Counted from the stretch's first letter, positions 34,233 to 44,347 are shown. The stretch is DNA of 64,000 bases from Arcticibacter sp. (GCA_021155045.1 JAJNQB010000006.1:248001-312000), one strand, 5' to 3'. The notes: a model not told the origin generated them from the sequence alone. Made by a program: numbers and translations.

Positions 34233-36647
34233 ATGTCAACAGCAATAAGCGGAAACACAAAAGTTTCGGAATATATTAAAATAGTACTCGAAGATTATCG
34301 TATTGCTAACGAAAGCCGAGAAGCAAGTTTAATGGGTAGAAGAGAAGTTCTTACCGGCAAAGCAAAGTTTGGAATTTTTGGAGATGGGAAAGAAATTGCT
34401 CAATTGGCAATGGCTAAAGTTTTTAAAGAAGGTGATTTTCGCTCTGGATATTACCGTGATCAAACATTTATGTTTGCAACCCAAAATTTAACATTACAAG
34501 AATGGTTTGCCGGATTATACGGTCACACTGATGCTGATGCAGAACCCATGAGTGCAGGGCGACAAATGGGAGGACATTTCGGAACTAAAAGTTTAAACCC
34601 TGATGGTACTTGGAAAGATTTAACCAAAATAAAAAATTCATCCCCCGATATTTCTCCTACTGGAGGGCAAATGCCTCGATTGTTGGGCTTAGCAATGGCC
34701 TCAAAATATTTTAAACAAAATACGGAGTTACAAAAAGAGCCCTTTCAAAAATTTTCAAACAAAGGAAATGAAATTGCTTTTGGAACAATTGGCGATGCAA
34801 GCACATCAGAAGGTCTATTTTGGGAAACTATAAATGCTGCAGGTGTTATGCAAATTCCAATGTTAGTGAGTGTTTGGGATGATGGTCACGGAATTTCTGT
34901 TCCTAAAAAATATCAAACAACAAAAGAAAGTATTTCTGAAATTTTAAAAGGTTTTCAAAGAGAAAAAGATGGAGTAGGGTATGAAATATTTAAAACACGC
35001 GGTTGGGATTACCCTCATTTAATTGAAACGTACGAAAATGCGACAAAAGTTTGTAGAGAAGAACATATTCCTGTTTTAATTCATGTGGAAGAAGTTACAC
35101 AACCACAAGGACATAGTACTTCAGGTTCGCATGAACGATATAAAACAAAAGAACGTTTACAATGGGAAACAGAATTTGATGGAATTAAAAAAATGCGTGA
35201 GTGGATTTTATCAAAAAAATTAGCAACTGATACGCAACTAAATGAGATTGAAGAAAATGCTAAAAAAGCCGTAAGAGAAGCAAAATCTGCTGCATGGAAT
35301 GCCTATTTAACTCCTATTAAAAATGAACGTACAGAAGTTGTTCAATTGATGGATAATATATCCGAAAATTCAATCAATGCAGCTTTTATTACAAAAATAA
35401 AAACCGATTTAAATTCAATATTAGAACCTGTTAGGAGAGATATTTTATCTGCTGCAAGAGCTGTATTACGATTAACAAGAAACGAAAGCATAGCTGCAAA
35501 AGCGAAGCTTGCCGATTGGATTAACGAATCCAAATTAGCCAATTATGATCGTTATAGTTCTTATTTACATAGCGAAGCAGATAGCAATGCTCTTTCTGTA
35601 AAGCCTGTAAATGCTGAATATCCATCAGACCCTAAATTGTTGGATGGACGAGAATTATTGAGAGCTAATTTTGATTATATCTTGAATAAATACCCGGAGG
35701 TTTTAATTTTTGGTGAAGATAGTGGCAAAATTGGTGGTGTAAATCAAGGGTTAGAAGGATTACAAGATAAGTACGGTGAAGTAAGAGTGTTTGATACAGG
35801 TATCCGTGAAGCAACAATTATTGGTCAAGCAATAGGTTTAGCACTTAGAGGTTTACGCCCCATTGCTGAAATACAATATTTAGATTATTTGCTGTATGCA
35901 TTGCAAATTATGAGCGATGATTTAGCAACAATTCAATACCGTACCAAAGGCGGACAAAAAGCTCCAGTTATTATTCGCACAAGAGGACACCGATTAGAAG
36001 GCATTTGGCATAGCGGCTCTCCAATGGGAATGATTATAAATTCACTTCGAGGAATTCATATTTGTGTTCCAAGAAATATGACTCAAGCAGCAGGTTTTTA
36101 CAATACATTATTAAAAGCAGATGAGCCAGCATTGGTTATTGAACCATTAAATGGTTATCGATTGAAAGAACAATTGCCTACAAATATTGGAGCATATACT
36201 GTTCCATTAGGAGTAGTTGAAACAATCAATGAAGGAAATGATATTACTTTAGTTACTTATGGTTCTTGTTGCAGGATTGCAATAGAAGCAATAAAGCAAT
36301 TAGCAGAAGCTGATATTTCAGTTGAATTAATTGATGTTCAAACGTTATTACCTTTTGATTTAAATCACTCAATTGTTGAGTCATTGAAAAAAACAAATCG
36401 ACTTTTGATTTTAGATGAAGATGTTCCTGGAGGCGCAAGTGCATATATTTTGCAAAAAATAGTAGAGGAGCAAGGTGGGTATAAATATTTAGATACTGAA
36501 CCTATTACTTTGGCAGCAAAAGAACACAGACCTGCTTATGGCTCTGATGGTGATTATTTTAGTAAACCAAGTGCCGATGATGTTTTTGAAACAGCGTATG
36601 CAATGATGCACGAAACTAACCCGTTAAAATTTCCAAAATTATTTTAA
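34233..36647 (+). CDS. 2-oxoacid dehydrogenase E1, alpha and beta fused
   Basis: This 804-residue protein joins the E1 alpha domain (about 1-390) and the E1 beta domain (about 460-804), as is common in Bacteroidota. The thiamine pyrophosphate motif GDASTSEG...NAA lies near residue 190, and SAGRQMGGHFG and WDDGHGISVP are alpha-type blocks. The beta part has FGEDSGKIGGV, DTGIREATIIGQAIG and EDVPGGAS. It decarboxylates a 2-oxoacid, most likely a branched-chain one, for transfer to lipoyl-E2. The substrate is inferred, and pyruvate cannot be excluded. It needs TPP, supplied by the thi operon. Confidence 0.88.
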   Translation: MSTAISGNTKVSEYIKIVLEDYRIANESREASLMGRREVLTGKAKFGIFGDGKEIAQLAMAKVFKEGDFRSGYYRDQTFMFATQNLTLQEWFAGLYGHTDADAEPMSAGRQMGGHFGTKSLNPDGTWKDLTKIKNSSPDISPTGGQMPRLLGLAMASKYFKQNTELQKEPFQKFSNKGNEIAFGTIGDASTSEGLFWETINAAGVMQIPMLVSVWDDGHGISVPKKYQTTKESISEILKGFQREKDGVGYEIFKTRGWDYPHLIETYENATKVCREEHIPVLIHVEEVTQPQGHSTSGSHERYKTKERLQWETEFDGIKKMREWILSKKLATDTQLNEIEENAKKAVREAKSAAWNAYLTPIKNERTEVVQLMDNISENSINAAFITKIKTDLNSILEPVRRDILSAARAVLRLTRNESIAAKAKLADWINESKLANYDRYSSYLHSEADSNALSVKPVNAEYPSDPKLLDGRELLRANFDYILNKYPEVLIFGEDSGKIGGVNQGLEGLQDKYGEVRVFDTGIREATIIGQAIGLALRGLRPIAEIQYLDYLLYALQIMSDDLATIQYRTKGGQKAPVIIRTRGHRLEGIWHSGSPMGMIINSLRGIHICVPRNMTQAAGFYNTLLKADEPALVIEPLNGYRLKEQLPTNIGAYTVPLGVVETINEGNDITLVTYGSCCRIAIEAIKQLAEADISVELIDVQTLLPFDLNHSIVESLKKTNRLLILDEDVPGGASAYILQKIVEEQGGYKYLDTEPITLAAKEHRPAYGSDGDYFSKPSADDVFETAYAMMHETNPLKFPKLF

Positions 36648-36686
36648 TAGGATAAGCAGATTATAAAGATTCAATAATTACTTATT

Positions 36687-37469
36687 TTGAAATCAAAACT
36701 AAACATAATAATTATTGGTTCTGGCAATGTTGCAAATCAATTAGCAATTGCCTTTTTTGAAAAAAAATGCAACATTCTTCAAATTGTTGGACGCAACAAA
36801 AAGGAAGTTACAGCTCTTGCTAAAAAAGTTAAATCAAAAGCAAGTTTTGATTTTAAGTCAATTGATAAGTTTGCTGATATTTATGTTATAGCCGTAAAAG
36901 ATGATGCAATAGAATTACTTGCATCAAAATTAAAACTAGGAAATGCCTTGGTTGTACATACTTCAGGTGCAGTAAATGCATCTGTTTTGAAAAAATGTTC
37001 TAAAAATTATGGTGTGTTTTATCCGCTTCAAACAATTTCAAAAGATAAAAAAACAAAATTTAAAAAAGTTCCAATTTGTATCGAAGCAAATAATACATTT
37101 GCTATTGAAACACTTAAAAAAGCAGCAACTATTATCAGTAATAAAGTACAAATAATTAGTTCGGAGCAACGAAAAATAATTCATTTAGCAGCTGTATTTG
37201 CATGTAATTTTACAAACTACATGTATGCCGTTTCGGAGAAAATTTTAAAAGAAAATAAATTGTCTTTTGATTTACTTCATACCTTGATTACAGAGACAGC
37301 AGAAAAAGCAACTCATTGCAGCCCGTCTAAAAATCAAACAGGGCCAGCTATTCGAGAAGATAAAAAAACAATGCAGGCACATTTGTTGCTTTTAAAAAAA
37401 GATAAGCCTTTACAAGAAATGTATAAGCTACTGAGTACAGCGATAATTAAGATAAAGAATAATAAGTAG
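36687..37469 (+). CDS. Rossmann-like/DUF2520 domain protein
   Basis: This 260-residue protein opens with a dinucleotide-binding motif IIIIGSGNVANQLA and has a C-terminal helical DUF2520 domain (HLAAVFACNFTNYMYAV near 175). It is related to 6-phosphogluconate- and pyrroline-carboxylate-reductase-like dehydrogenases; the substrate is unknown. The start is TTG, with no ATG near the beginning of the conserved fold. It is followed after three bases by the KdsC-like gene and then by the UbiA and Maf genes, an arrangement seen in many Bacteroidota. Confidence 0.82.
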   Translation: MKSKLNIIIIGSGNVANQLAIAFFEKKCNILQIVGRNKKEVTALAKKVKSKASFDFKSIDKFADIYVIAVKDDAIELLASKLKLGNALVVHTSGAVNASVLKKCSKNYGVFYPLQTISKDKKTKFKKVPICIEANNTFAIETLKKAATIISNKVQIISSEQRKIIHLAAVFACNFTNYMYAVSEKILKENKLSFDLLHTLITETAEKATHCSPSKNQTGPAIREDKKTMQAHLLLLKKDKPLQEMYKLLSTAIIKIKNNK

Positions 37470-37472
37470 GTA

Positions 37473-37994
37473 ATGGAAAATTTTAAAGTTAAATTAAAAT
37501 CTATTAAAGCATTCATTTTTGATATTGATGGAGTATTGACGGATGGCTCTGTGGCATTTTTTCCTAATGGCGAACAAGCTAAATTTTTAAATATTAAAGA
37601 TTGTTATGCTTTACAACATGCTATAAAAAAAGGATATAAAGTAGCGATAATTTCTGGTGGAAAATCCGAATCGATTAAACAAAAACTAAGTAACTTAGGC
37701 ATTAGCGATATCTATCTTGGAAGCCATACAAAAATTGATAGTTATAAAGAGTTTATTGAAATTCATAATTTGAATGATAATGAAATTCTTTATGTTGGGG
37801 ATGATATACCAGATTATGAAGTAATGAAAAGGGTAGGTGTAGCAACTTGTCCGTATGATGCTGCTCAAGAAATAAAAGATATATGTATTTATATTTCTCC
37901 TAAAAAAGGAGGGAAAGGCGTTGCCAGAGATTTAATCGAACAAGTATTAAAAGTTCATGAAAAATGGATGGATGCTGAAGCATTAACTTGGTGA
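37473..37994 (+). CDS. kdsC: KdsC-family HAD phosphatase
   Basis: This 173-residue HAD-superfamily enzyme has the catalytic motif DIDGVLTDG (about 16-24) and SGGKSESI and GDDIPDYEVM downstream. The small C1-type fold matches 3-deoxy-manno-octulosonate-8-phosphate phosphatase, which yields Kdo for lipopolysaccharide. The family includes other small phosphatases, so the exact substrate is inferred. It overlaps none of its neighbours and is probably co-transcribed with the DUF2520 and UbiA genes. Confidence 0.85.
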   Translation: MENFKVKLKSIKAFIFDIDGVLTDGSVAFFPNGEQAKFLNIKDCYALQHAIKKGYKVAIISGGKSESIKQKLSNLGISDIYLGSHTKIDSYKEFIEIHNLNDNEILYVGDDIPDYEVMKRVGVATCPYDAAQEIKDICIYISPKKGGKGVARDLIEQVLKVHEKWMDAEALTW

Positions 37995-38023
37995 TGTAAA
38001 AAAAATAAAATAAGAAAATTTTT

Positions 38024-38968
38024 ATGCTCTCATTTCTCAAATTAATTCGAATTCAAAATTTGCTAATTATTGCTTTTACGCAATACATGGTAAGATTTTG
38101 TTTGATACTTCCATTCTTGAAAGCTAGAAGTACTTATTTTGAATTACAACTTTCTGAACTTCAATTTTTTTTATTGGTATTATCAACTGTAATGATAGCA
38201 GCAGCAGGTTATATAATCAATGATTATTTTGATGTGCGGATAGACAAAGTGAATAAGCCCGAGCGAATGGTTATTGATAAAGGTGTGAAAAGGCGTGTTG
38301 CGATGGGCGCTCATACTGTTATAAATATTATAGCACTTTTAATTGCGTTGTATGTATCCTATTCTGTTGGGCATTGGAAATTAGCAGTTCTTCAATTTAT
38401 TTGTGCTGCAGGTTTGTGGTTTTATTCAACAAATTTTAAAAGAATGTTTTTAATAGGAAATGTTGTAATAGCTTTATTTACAGCATTAGTCCCGCTCGTT
38501 GTTGGGATATATGAATTACTACTAATATACGCTCATTATTTACCAATTGATGAAACATTAGATGTATCTAATATTTGGAGATGGGTATTAGGACTTTCTT
38601 TTTTTGCATTCATCACTACATTATTAAGAGAAATTATTAAAGATATGGAAGATTTTGAAGGCGATTTTGAATATGGTTGTTATACTATGCCTATTGCAAT
38701 TGGAATTAATAAATCAAAAATAATAGTTGTTGTTCTTTCTTTATTTACTATTGGTTGCTTAGGTTATTTACAGTTTTTACAAGTTCAATTAACGGATTTT
38801 ATTTCTGTAACATATTTTGCTATTGCATTACAAATACCTTTTATTTTTTTAATTTATAAAACGATAAAAGCAACTGATAAAAAGCAATTTCGTATAGCTG
38901 GAAATACTGCTAAATTTATTATGTTTATGGGTGTTTGTTATTTATTTATAGTTGATTATTTAATGTAG
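38024..38968 (+). CDS. UbiA-family prenyltransferase
   Basis: This 314-residue integral membrane protein has about eight hydrophobic segments. The prenyl-diphosphate motif is NDYFDVRIDKVNKPER (about 66-81), and a second Asp-rich segment is DMEDFEGDFEYG (about 209-220). Close Bacteroidota relatives are often named geranylgeranylglycerol-phosphate geranylgeranyltransferase, but the acceptor here cannot be told. It precedes maf by two bases. Confidence 0.87.
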   Translation: MLSFLKLIRIQNLLIIAFTQYMVRFCLILPFLKARSTYFELQLSELQFFLLVLSTVMIAAAGYIINDYFDVRIDKVNKPERMVIDKGVKRRVAMGAHTVINIIALLIALYVSYSVGHWKLAVLQFICAAGLWFYSTNFKRMFLIGNVVIALFTALVPLVVGIYELLLIYAHYLPIDETLDVSNIWRWVLGLSFFAFITTLLREIIKDMEDFEGDFEYGCYTMPIAIGINKSKIIVVVLSLFTIGCLGYLQFLQVQLTDFISVTYFAIALQIPFIFLIYKTIKATDKKQFRIAGNTAKFIMFMGVCYLFIVDYLM

Positions 38969-38970
38969 AA

Positions 38971-39552
38971 ATGAGTTTAGAAAAACTAAAAAATCGTAAA
39001 TATATACTAGCATCAAAATCGCCACGCAGACAAGTTCTTTTAAAAGATCTTGGTCTTGAATTTGAAATTAAAACAAAAGAAGTAGATGAAAGTTTTTCTG
39101 AACATTTCAAAGCACAAGAAATACCACTTTATTTATCTAAAAAAAAAGCCGATGCTTTTGATGAAGAACTGGATGAAAATACTATTGTAATTACTGCCGA
39201 TACTATTGTTTGGATTGATAATCAGGCTTTGAACAAACCAGAAAGCGAATCAGATGCAGTTCGTATGCTCAAACAATTGTCTGGAAGAAAACATGAGGTT
39301 TATACGGGCGTTACTTTAAAATCTAAAAGCAAAACAAAAAGTTTTTATTCTTTAACCAATGTTTATTTTAAAAGACTACAAGACTTTGAAATTGATTATT
39401 ATGTTAAAAATTATAATCCTTACGATAAAGCAGGTGCTTACGGGGCGCAAGAATGGATAGGCTACATTGCTGTTGAAAAAATAGAAGGCTCCTATTTTAA
39501 TGTAATGGGATTGCCTGTGAAAGAATTATATGAAGAACTACTTTTGTTTTGA
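38971..39552 (+). CDS. maf: Maf-like nucleotide pyrophosphatase
   Basis: This 193-residue protein shows the Maf/YhdE signatures: ILASKSPRRQVLL (about 12-24), the acidic VDES and TADTIVWID segments, and YDKAGAYGAQEW near 150. Maf proteins hydrolyse dTTP, UTP or modified nucleotides and can affect cell division. It converges with the M16 gene and overlaps it by 15 bases at the 3' ends. Confidence 0.92.
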   Translation: MSLEKLKNRKYILASKSPRRQVLLKDLGLEFEIKTKEVDESFSEHFKAQEIPLYLSKKKADAFDEELDENTIVITADTIVWIDNQALNKPESESDAVRMLKQLSGRKHEVYTGVTLKSKSKTKSFYSLTNVYFKRLQDFEIDYYVKNYNPYDKAGAYGAQEWIGYIAVEKIEGSYFNVMGLPVKELYEELLLF

Positions 39553-40779
39553 TAAATAATATAAAGTAGAACAGTTTTCTTTTCTAAAAATTTCATTCGA
39601 TTGTTCCATTATTTTTTTATTTGTAACAGCCAAATATTTTTCTACTTCTAAATTAATCATATTAGCGTCTTCTAAAAGTTCTGCAACAGCAAGGTTTGTA
39701 GCTTTGTTTAAAACATCCATCTCTCCGAATGAGTGGCTCGACTCAATTTTATTCTTAACTTTTGTTAATTCATTATCAGTAACCAATTCATTTTTTATTT
39801 TGTTTAATTCAAATTCAATCGCATCTTCAGCCTCTTCCATATTCACTCCAGCAGTTAATTTTCCAGTTACTATAAATAAACCTTTATCAAATTCTCCCAA
39901 AACAAAAGCGTTAATATCACTAAACAGTTTTTTTTCTTTTATCAATGAATTATATAATCGGGATGAATTTCCTCTTGATAAAATGTCTGAAATCAAGTCA
40001 ACAGTATAATAATCTTCATCTGTTCTTGCGCACATGTGATATGCTTTGTAAATAGCATTAAGCGGAACATCTCGTTCTACTGTTAGTTTTCTTTCTTCGG
40101 TTTGTTTTGGTTCTACTGGCAACCCTCTTTTATTTTCTGGACCTTTTGGGATTGGGGAAAAATATTTTTTTGCAAGTTGTTTTACTTTATCAACCTCTAC
40201 ATTACCGGCAACAACCATAATTGCATTGTTGGGGCAATAAAATTTTTTGAAAAAAGCTTTAACGTCATCCATCGTAGCATTTTCAATATGTGAAATTTCT
40301 TTTCCAATTGTATCCCATTGATAAGGATGAACTTTATAAGCTAAGGGGCGCAATAGCAGCCAAACATCTCCGTACGGTTGATTCAAATAACGTTGTTTAA
40401 ATTCTTCGATTACTACACTCCGTTGTACCTCTAAACTTTTTTCAGAAAAAGCTAAACTCAACATCCTATCACTTTCTAACCAAAATCCAGTCTCTATATT
40501 TTCTGTGGGTAGAGATAAATAATAGTTTGTTATATCATTTGTAGTAAATGCATTGTTTTCTCCTCCAACTCTTTGTAAAGGCTCATCATAATTTTTAATA
40601 TTTATGGAACCACCAAACATTAGATGTTCGAATAAATGTGCAAACCCCGTTTGATTTGGATTTTCATCTCTTGAGCCTACATTATACAATATATTAATAC
40701 AAGCCAATGGTGTTGATTTGTCTTGATGTACAATTACTTTTAATCCGTTTTCTAATTCAAATCTTTCAAAATTTATCAT
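39538..40779 (-). CDS. M16 family zinc peptidase, catalytic
   Basis: This 413-residue protein contains the inverted zinc motif HLFEH (48-52) and the distal Glu region VVIEEFKQRY (near 125-134), so it is probably active. It has two M16 lobes, like the mitochondrial processing peptidase beta subunit. It lacks an obvious signal peptide. A non-catalytic M16 relative is encoded at 1875-3161 and could be its partner. Cleavage of small peptides or pre-sequences is a family inference. Confidence 0.9.
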   Translation of the reverse strand: MINFERFELENGLKVIVHQDKSTPLACINILYNVGSRDENPNQTGFAHLFEHLMFGGSINIKNYDEPLQRVGGENNAFTTNDITNYYLSLPTENIETGFWLESDRMLSLAFSEKSLEVQRSVVIEEFKQRYLNQPYGDVWLLLRPLAYKVHPYQWDTIGKEISHIENATMDDVKAFFKKFYCPNNAIMVVAGNVEVDKVKQLAKKYFSPIPKGPENKRGLPVEPKQTEERKLTVERDVPLNAIYKAYHMCARTDEDYYTVDLISDILSRGNSSRLYNSLIKEKKLFSDINAFVLGEFDKGLFIVTGKLTAGVNMEEAEDAIEFELNKIKNELVTDNELTKVKNKIESSHSFGEMDVLNKATNLAVAELLEDANMINLEVEKYLAVTNKKIMEQSNEIFRKENCSTLYYLSKQK

Positions 40780-40802
40780 AAAATGCTATTTGTTTCAGTT
40801 GT

Positions 40803-41750
40803 TTAAAAATTAGATTTTAAAATCTCGGATTTCGCTTTGTTGTAATCTTCAATTAATTCTTCCATAATTTGTTTAACGGATTTGATTTCATTAATCATAG
40901 AGCTTACTTGTCCTATTTCAAGCTCTCCTTCTGTTAAATCTCCTTCAAACATACCTTTTTTTGCTCTTCCTTTTCCTAAAATTGAAGCCAATTCTTCTGT
41001 GGAAAACCCTTTGTTTTCTGCTTCTTGTACAATTTCGTAAAAATGATTTTTCAGAAGCCTTACAGGAGTGAGTTGTTTTAACATTAATTTAGTATCGCCT
41101 TCAGTAGCTTTAACGATAGCTTTTTTAAACTCATCATTAGCAGAAGATTCTTGTGAAGCCGCAAACAAACTTCCAATTTGAACTCCGTCAGCACCCAACG
41201 CCATTGCTGCTAATATACTTTTTCCACTTCCAATGCCACCTGCTGCAATTAATGGAACATTTGCAATTTTTTTTATTTCTGGAATTAAACACATGGTGGT
41301 AGTTTCTTCTTTTCCATTGTGCCCGCCAGCTTCAAAGCCTTCAGCCACAATAGCATCAACCCCTGCTTCTTGAGCTTTTAAAGCAAATTTTGAATTAGCA
41401 ATAACATGTACTACTGTAATTCCTTGGTCTTTTAATTTTTTTGTCCATGTTTTTGGATTCCCAGCAGAAGTAAATACAATTTTAACTCCTTCGTTTATAA
41501 TTATTTCAATATGTTCTTCAATATTTGGATAAAGTAAAGGAACATTTACACCAAAAGGTAATTTTGTGGCTTTTTTGCATTTTTGAATATGTTCTCGTAA
41601 TATTTCCGGGTACATGCTTCCGCTTCCAATCAAACCTAAACCTCCATTATTACTGACGGATGAAGCAAGTTTCCAGCCACTACACCATATCATTCCGCCC
41701 TGAATGATTGGATATTTTATATTAAACAATTTAGTTATTTTATTGTCCAT
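40803..41750 (-). CDS. Nitronate monooxygenase/FabK-like flavoprotein
   Basis: This 315-residue TIM-barrel FMN protein begins MDNKITKLFNIKYPIIQGGM and contains EGFEAGGHNG (substrate/FMN region) and AAGGIGSGKSILAAMALGADGVQIGS. The family includes nitronate monooxygenases and the enoyl-ACP reductase FabK; without a neighbouring fab gene the function stays open. The ATG at 41750 is preferred to one 33 bases upstream because the fold starts there. It is divergent from the PorG-like gene. Confidence 0.85.
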   Translation of the reverse strand: MDNKITKLFNIKYPIIQGGMIWCSGWKLASSVSNNGGLGLIGSGSMYPEILREHIQKCKKATKLPFGVNVPLLYPNIEEHIEIIINEGVKIVFTSAGNPKTWTKKLKDQGITVVHVIANSKFALKAQEAGVDAIVAEGFEAGGHNGKEETTTMCLIPEIKKIANVPLIAAGGIGSGKSILAAMALGADGVQIGSLFAASQESSANDEFKKAIVKATEGDTKLMLKQLTPVRLLKNHFYEIVQEAENKGFSTEELASILGKGRAKKGMFEGDLTEGELEIGQVSSMINEIKSVKQIMEELIEDYNKAKSEILKSNF

Positions 41751-41828
41751 TGAAATTCTTGTTTTCCCAGCTAAAAATCCCACGAAGTTAAAAATAATAT
41801 TTGGTGTGTTTTATTTTATAATTTTTTA

Positions 41829-41836
41829 TATATTTG
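41829..41836 (+). promoter_or_regulatory. -7 promoter element for the PorG-like gene
   Basis: TATATTTG matches TAnnTTTG and ends five bases before the ATG at 41842. It supports this ATG over upstream in-frame starts and implies a near-leaderless mRNA. Confidence 0.6.
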
Positions 41837-41841
41837 CAGTT

Positions 41842-42753
41842 ATGAGAAGGATTATTTTCATTTTATTAACTTTTCTTTTAATTTCTGCTGAAGGATTTTC
41901 ACAGTATTTATGGGATTTTGGTGGTCATGTGGGGGCATCCAACTATCTAGGTGATATGGGCGGTAAGGCTGGTACACGTAGAGACTTTGTTATGGATATG
42001 AAATTGGAAAAAACTCAATTTACCCTTGGTGCATTTGCTCGCTACAAATTTAACCCTCTTTTAAGAGGAAAAATAGGGCTAAATTGGATAAGAGTTTCAG
42101 GAGACGATAAATTATCTACAAACCCTGGGCGAGTTGGAAGAAACCTTTCTTTTAGAAATGATTTAATTGAATTTGAGCTTACAGGACAAATATATTTTTA
42201 TGATATTCCAGATTTAGGTAGAACATACCGCTATCGAAATGATTTTCAAATGTATGCTTTTGTGGGTGTAGCTGGCTTTTACAATAATCCTAAAACTTTA
42301 TACAATGGAAGTTGGGTGGCTTTACGTCCTCTAAAAACGGAAGGAAAAAGTTATAGTCCTGTAAGTTTAGCAATTCCTTTAGGGATTGGTTTGTTTTTTA
42401 CAATCGAGAAAAAACATCGTATCGGCTGGGAATTTGATTGGAGAACTACGTTTACAGATTATATTGATGATGTGAGTGGTAATTATGCTGACCCTAATGA
42501 TTTAGATAGTGATTTGGCAAGAGCATTGTCAAATAGAAGAGGAGAACTGCCAAATAGAGTTGGTGTGCCTTCTTCAGCTTATTATTTGCCAGGTCAAAAA
42601 CGTGGAGACCCATCTCATAAAGATTCTTACATAACTACATCTGTTTATTATGCTTATGTGATGAGAGGAAGGAGTTCTTTCTACCGTTCTAAATATGGAA
42701 GCATATTTAAACGCAACACAAATAAAAAACGTAAAGTACGTGCGAAGTTTTAA
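41842..42753 (+). CDS. PorG-like outer-membrane protein of the type IX secretion system (DUF6089)
   Basis: This 303-residue protein has a signal peptide (MRRIIFILLTFLLISAEGFSQ) and the DUF6089 block YLWDFGGHVGASNYLGDMGG. It then has beta-barrel strands (RYKFNPLLRGKIGLNWIRVSGDD; TFTDYIDDVSGNY). PorG/DUF6089 proteins are outer-membrane barrels in the T9SS translocon assembly. A Ser/Lys/Arg-rich tail follows the barrel and makes the protein longer than typical PorG. The family is likely; equivalence to PorG is inferred. Confidence 0.8.
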   Translation: MRRIIFILLTFLLISAEGFSQYLWDFGGHVGASNYLGDMGGKAGTRRDFVMDMKLEKTQFTLGAFARYKFNPLLRGKIGLNWIRVSGDDKLSTNPGRVGRNLSFRNDLIEFELTGQIYFYDIPDLGRTYRYRNDFQMYAFVGVAGFYNNPKTLYNGSWVALRPLKTEGKSYSPVSLAIPLGIGLFFTIEKKHRIGWEFDWRTTFTDYIDDVSGNYADPNDLDSDLARALSNRRGELPNRVGVPSSAYYLPGQKRGDPSHKDSYITTSVYYAYVMRGRSSFYRSKYGSIFKRNTNKKRKVRAKF

Positions 42754-42758
42754 AAAAA

Positions 42759-42787
42759 ATCCCATTCAATTTGAATGGGATTTTTTT
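42759..42787. terminator. Bidirectional terminator between the PorG-like and helicase genes
   Basis: CCCATTCAA and TTGAATGGG (42761-42779) form the stem, flanked by runs of A and T, so it can end transcription from both converging genes. Confidence 0.8.
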
Positions 42788-42799
42788 ATCTAAATGTTT

Positions 42800-44224
42800 T
42801 CATTCAAAAAAATCATTGTTAAAGTTTACTAAAAATAATTTTTCTTTTGCTCTGCTTATTGCAGTGTAAAGCCAACGTAAGTATTCTGTGTTTATCATTT
42901 CTTTTGTTAAATAGCCTTGTTCAACAAAAACATTCGACCATTGCCCTCCTTGTGATTTGTGGCAAGTAATAGCATAAGAAAACTTAACTTGTAAAGCATT
43001 AAAAAATGGATCTTCTTTTACTTTTTTTAACCGCATTCGTTTATCAGCAATATCGTTATAATCAGCGTAAATAGATTCAAATAATTTTTTGTTTTCAGAT
43101 TGAGGCAAAGCAGGAGCATCAAGCATTATAGTGTCAAGTAATAATCGAACATCTATGTCTTCTTCATTTGGATAATCAATTAATTTAATTCGAGCATCTG
43201 CAAATCGGAAACCATACATTTCTTGAATTTTTCCAACACGCATAATTTGAATAATATCTCCATTGGCAATAAAACCAGCTTTTGATTCATCTGGCAACCA
43301 ATGATAATTATTTTTAATTACCATCATATAATCGCCAGATGACAATTCATCTTCTTGCCAACGAATACGTGCTCTTATTTGTTGATTAAATATATTCGCA
43401 CGTTTGTTCGACCTGCAAATAATAATGGTGTCTTCAACTCCATATTTGCTATATGCTGAATTAATTGCATCTTCTAGCTCATCACCATTTATTTTTACAA
43501 TATCTTTTTGATTATTTAAATAAAATTTCGGGTTTTCACTTTCTTTTATTTTAATTTTATTTCGAATGTTGGTTGCGTTGGATAGTATTCCAGAGTTTTC
43601 ATTTTGTCTTAATACTTCTGTTAATTCAAACGAATCAATTTCGAAATGATAAGAAGCTTTTAAATAGTCAACATCCAAAGCAGGGCTGATACCAATTCCA
43701 ACAGGCGGAAGTTGTGCCGTGTCGCCAATAAAAATTAATTTACAATTATTGCCATTAAAAACATATTGAATTAAATCGTCTAGTAAACTTCCTGCTCCGA
43801 ACAATCCATTTTGATTTATTCCGCCACTATTAGAAACCATTGACGCTTCATCAATAATAAAAATGGTATCAGCGTGTAAATTTTGTTGTAGTTGAAATGC
43901 GAAGCCTCCATCTGCTAATGGTTTTTTAAAATAAATCTTTTTGTGAATTGTGAAAGCTTGTTTTTGGGTGTAGTTACTCAATACCTTTGCTGCTCTTCCG
44001 GTTGGTGCAAGCAAAACAGTTTTTCCTTTTATTTCGGGTAAACTTTTTACAATAGAACGTACAACCGTTGTTTTTCCAGTACCAGCGTATCCTTTTAAAA
44101 CAAAAATATGATCAGTATTTTTTCCAACAATAAATTCAGAAAGTTTTTTTAATAATGTACGTTGTCCTTTTGTGGTTTCAAATGGAAAATTTTTAAGAAG
44201 TATATTTTCGAAGGATTCTTGCAA
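42800..44224 (-). CDS. RecD-like SF1B DNA helicase
   Basis: This 474-residue protein has Walker A in GYAGTGKT (45-52), the Walker B-like FIIDEASMVSN, and the C-terminal UvrD_C2 segment AITCHKSQGGQW...YTAISRAKEKL. It is a short, RecD2/Dda-like 5'-3' helicase with no N-terminal OB or RuvA-like extension. The role is likely in repair or fork processing. It is not next to recB/recC, so it is probably stand-alone. Confidence 0.88.
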   Translation of the reverse strand: MQESFENILLKNFPFETTKGQRTLLKKLSEFIVGKNTDHIFVLKGYAGTGKTTVVRSIVKSLPEIKGKTVLLAPTGRAAKVLSNYTQKQAFTIHKKIYFKKPLADGGFAFQLQQNLHADTIFIIDEASMVSNSGGINQNGLFGAGSLLDDLIQYVFNGNNCKLIFIGDTAQLPPVGIGISPALDVDYLKASYHFEIDSFELTEVLRQNENSGILSNATNIRNKIKIKESENPKFYLNNQKDIVKINGDELEDAINSAYSKYGVEDTIIICRSNKRANIFNQQIRARIRWQEDELSSGDYMMVIKNNYHWLPDESKAGFIANGDIIQIMRVGKIQEMYGFRFADARIKLIDYPNEEDIDVRLLLDTIMLDAPALPQSENKKLFESIYADYNDIADKRMRLKKVKEDPFFNALQVKFSYAITCHKSQGGQWSNVFVEQGYLTKEMINTEYLRWLYTAISRAKEKLFLVNFNNDFFE

Positions 44225-44347
44225 TAATCAAATGTAAACAAATCTATTGTTTATCCGCAATTAGACAGTAGAAAACTTTGTAAAGGCTAGACTATCGTTA
44301 TTATACCAAGTTTGCGAAAAACAGCAAACTTATTCAGCCATTATAAA

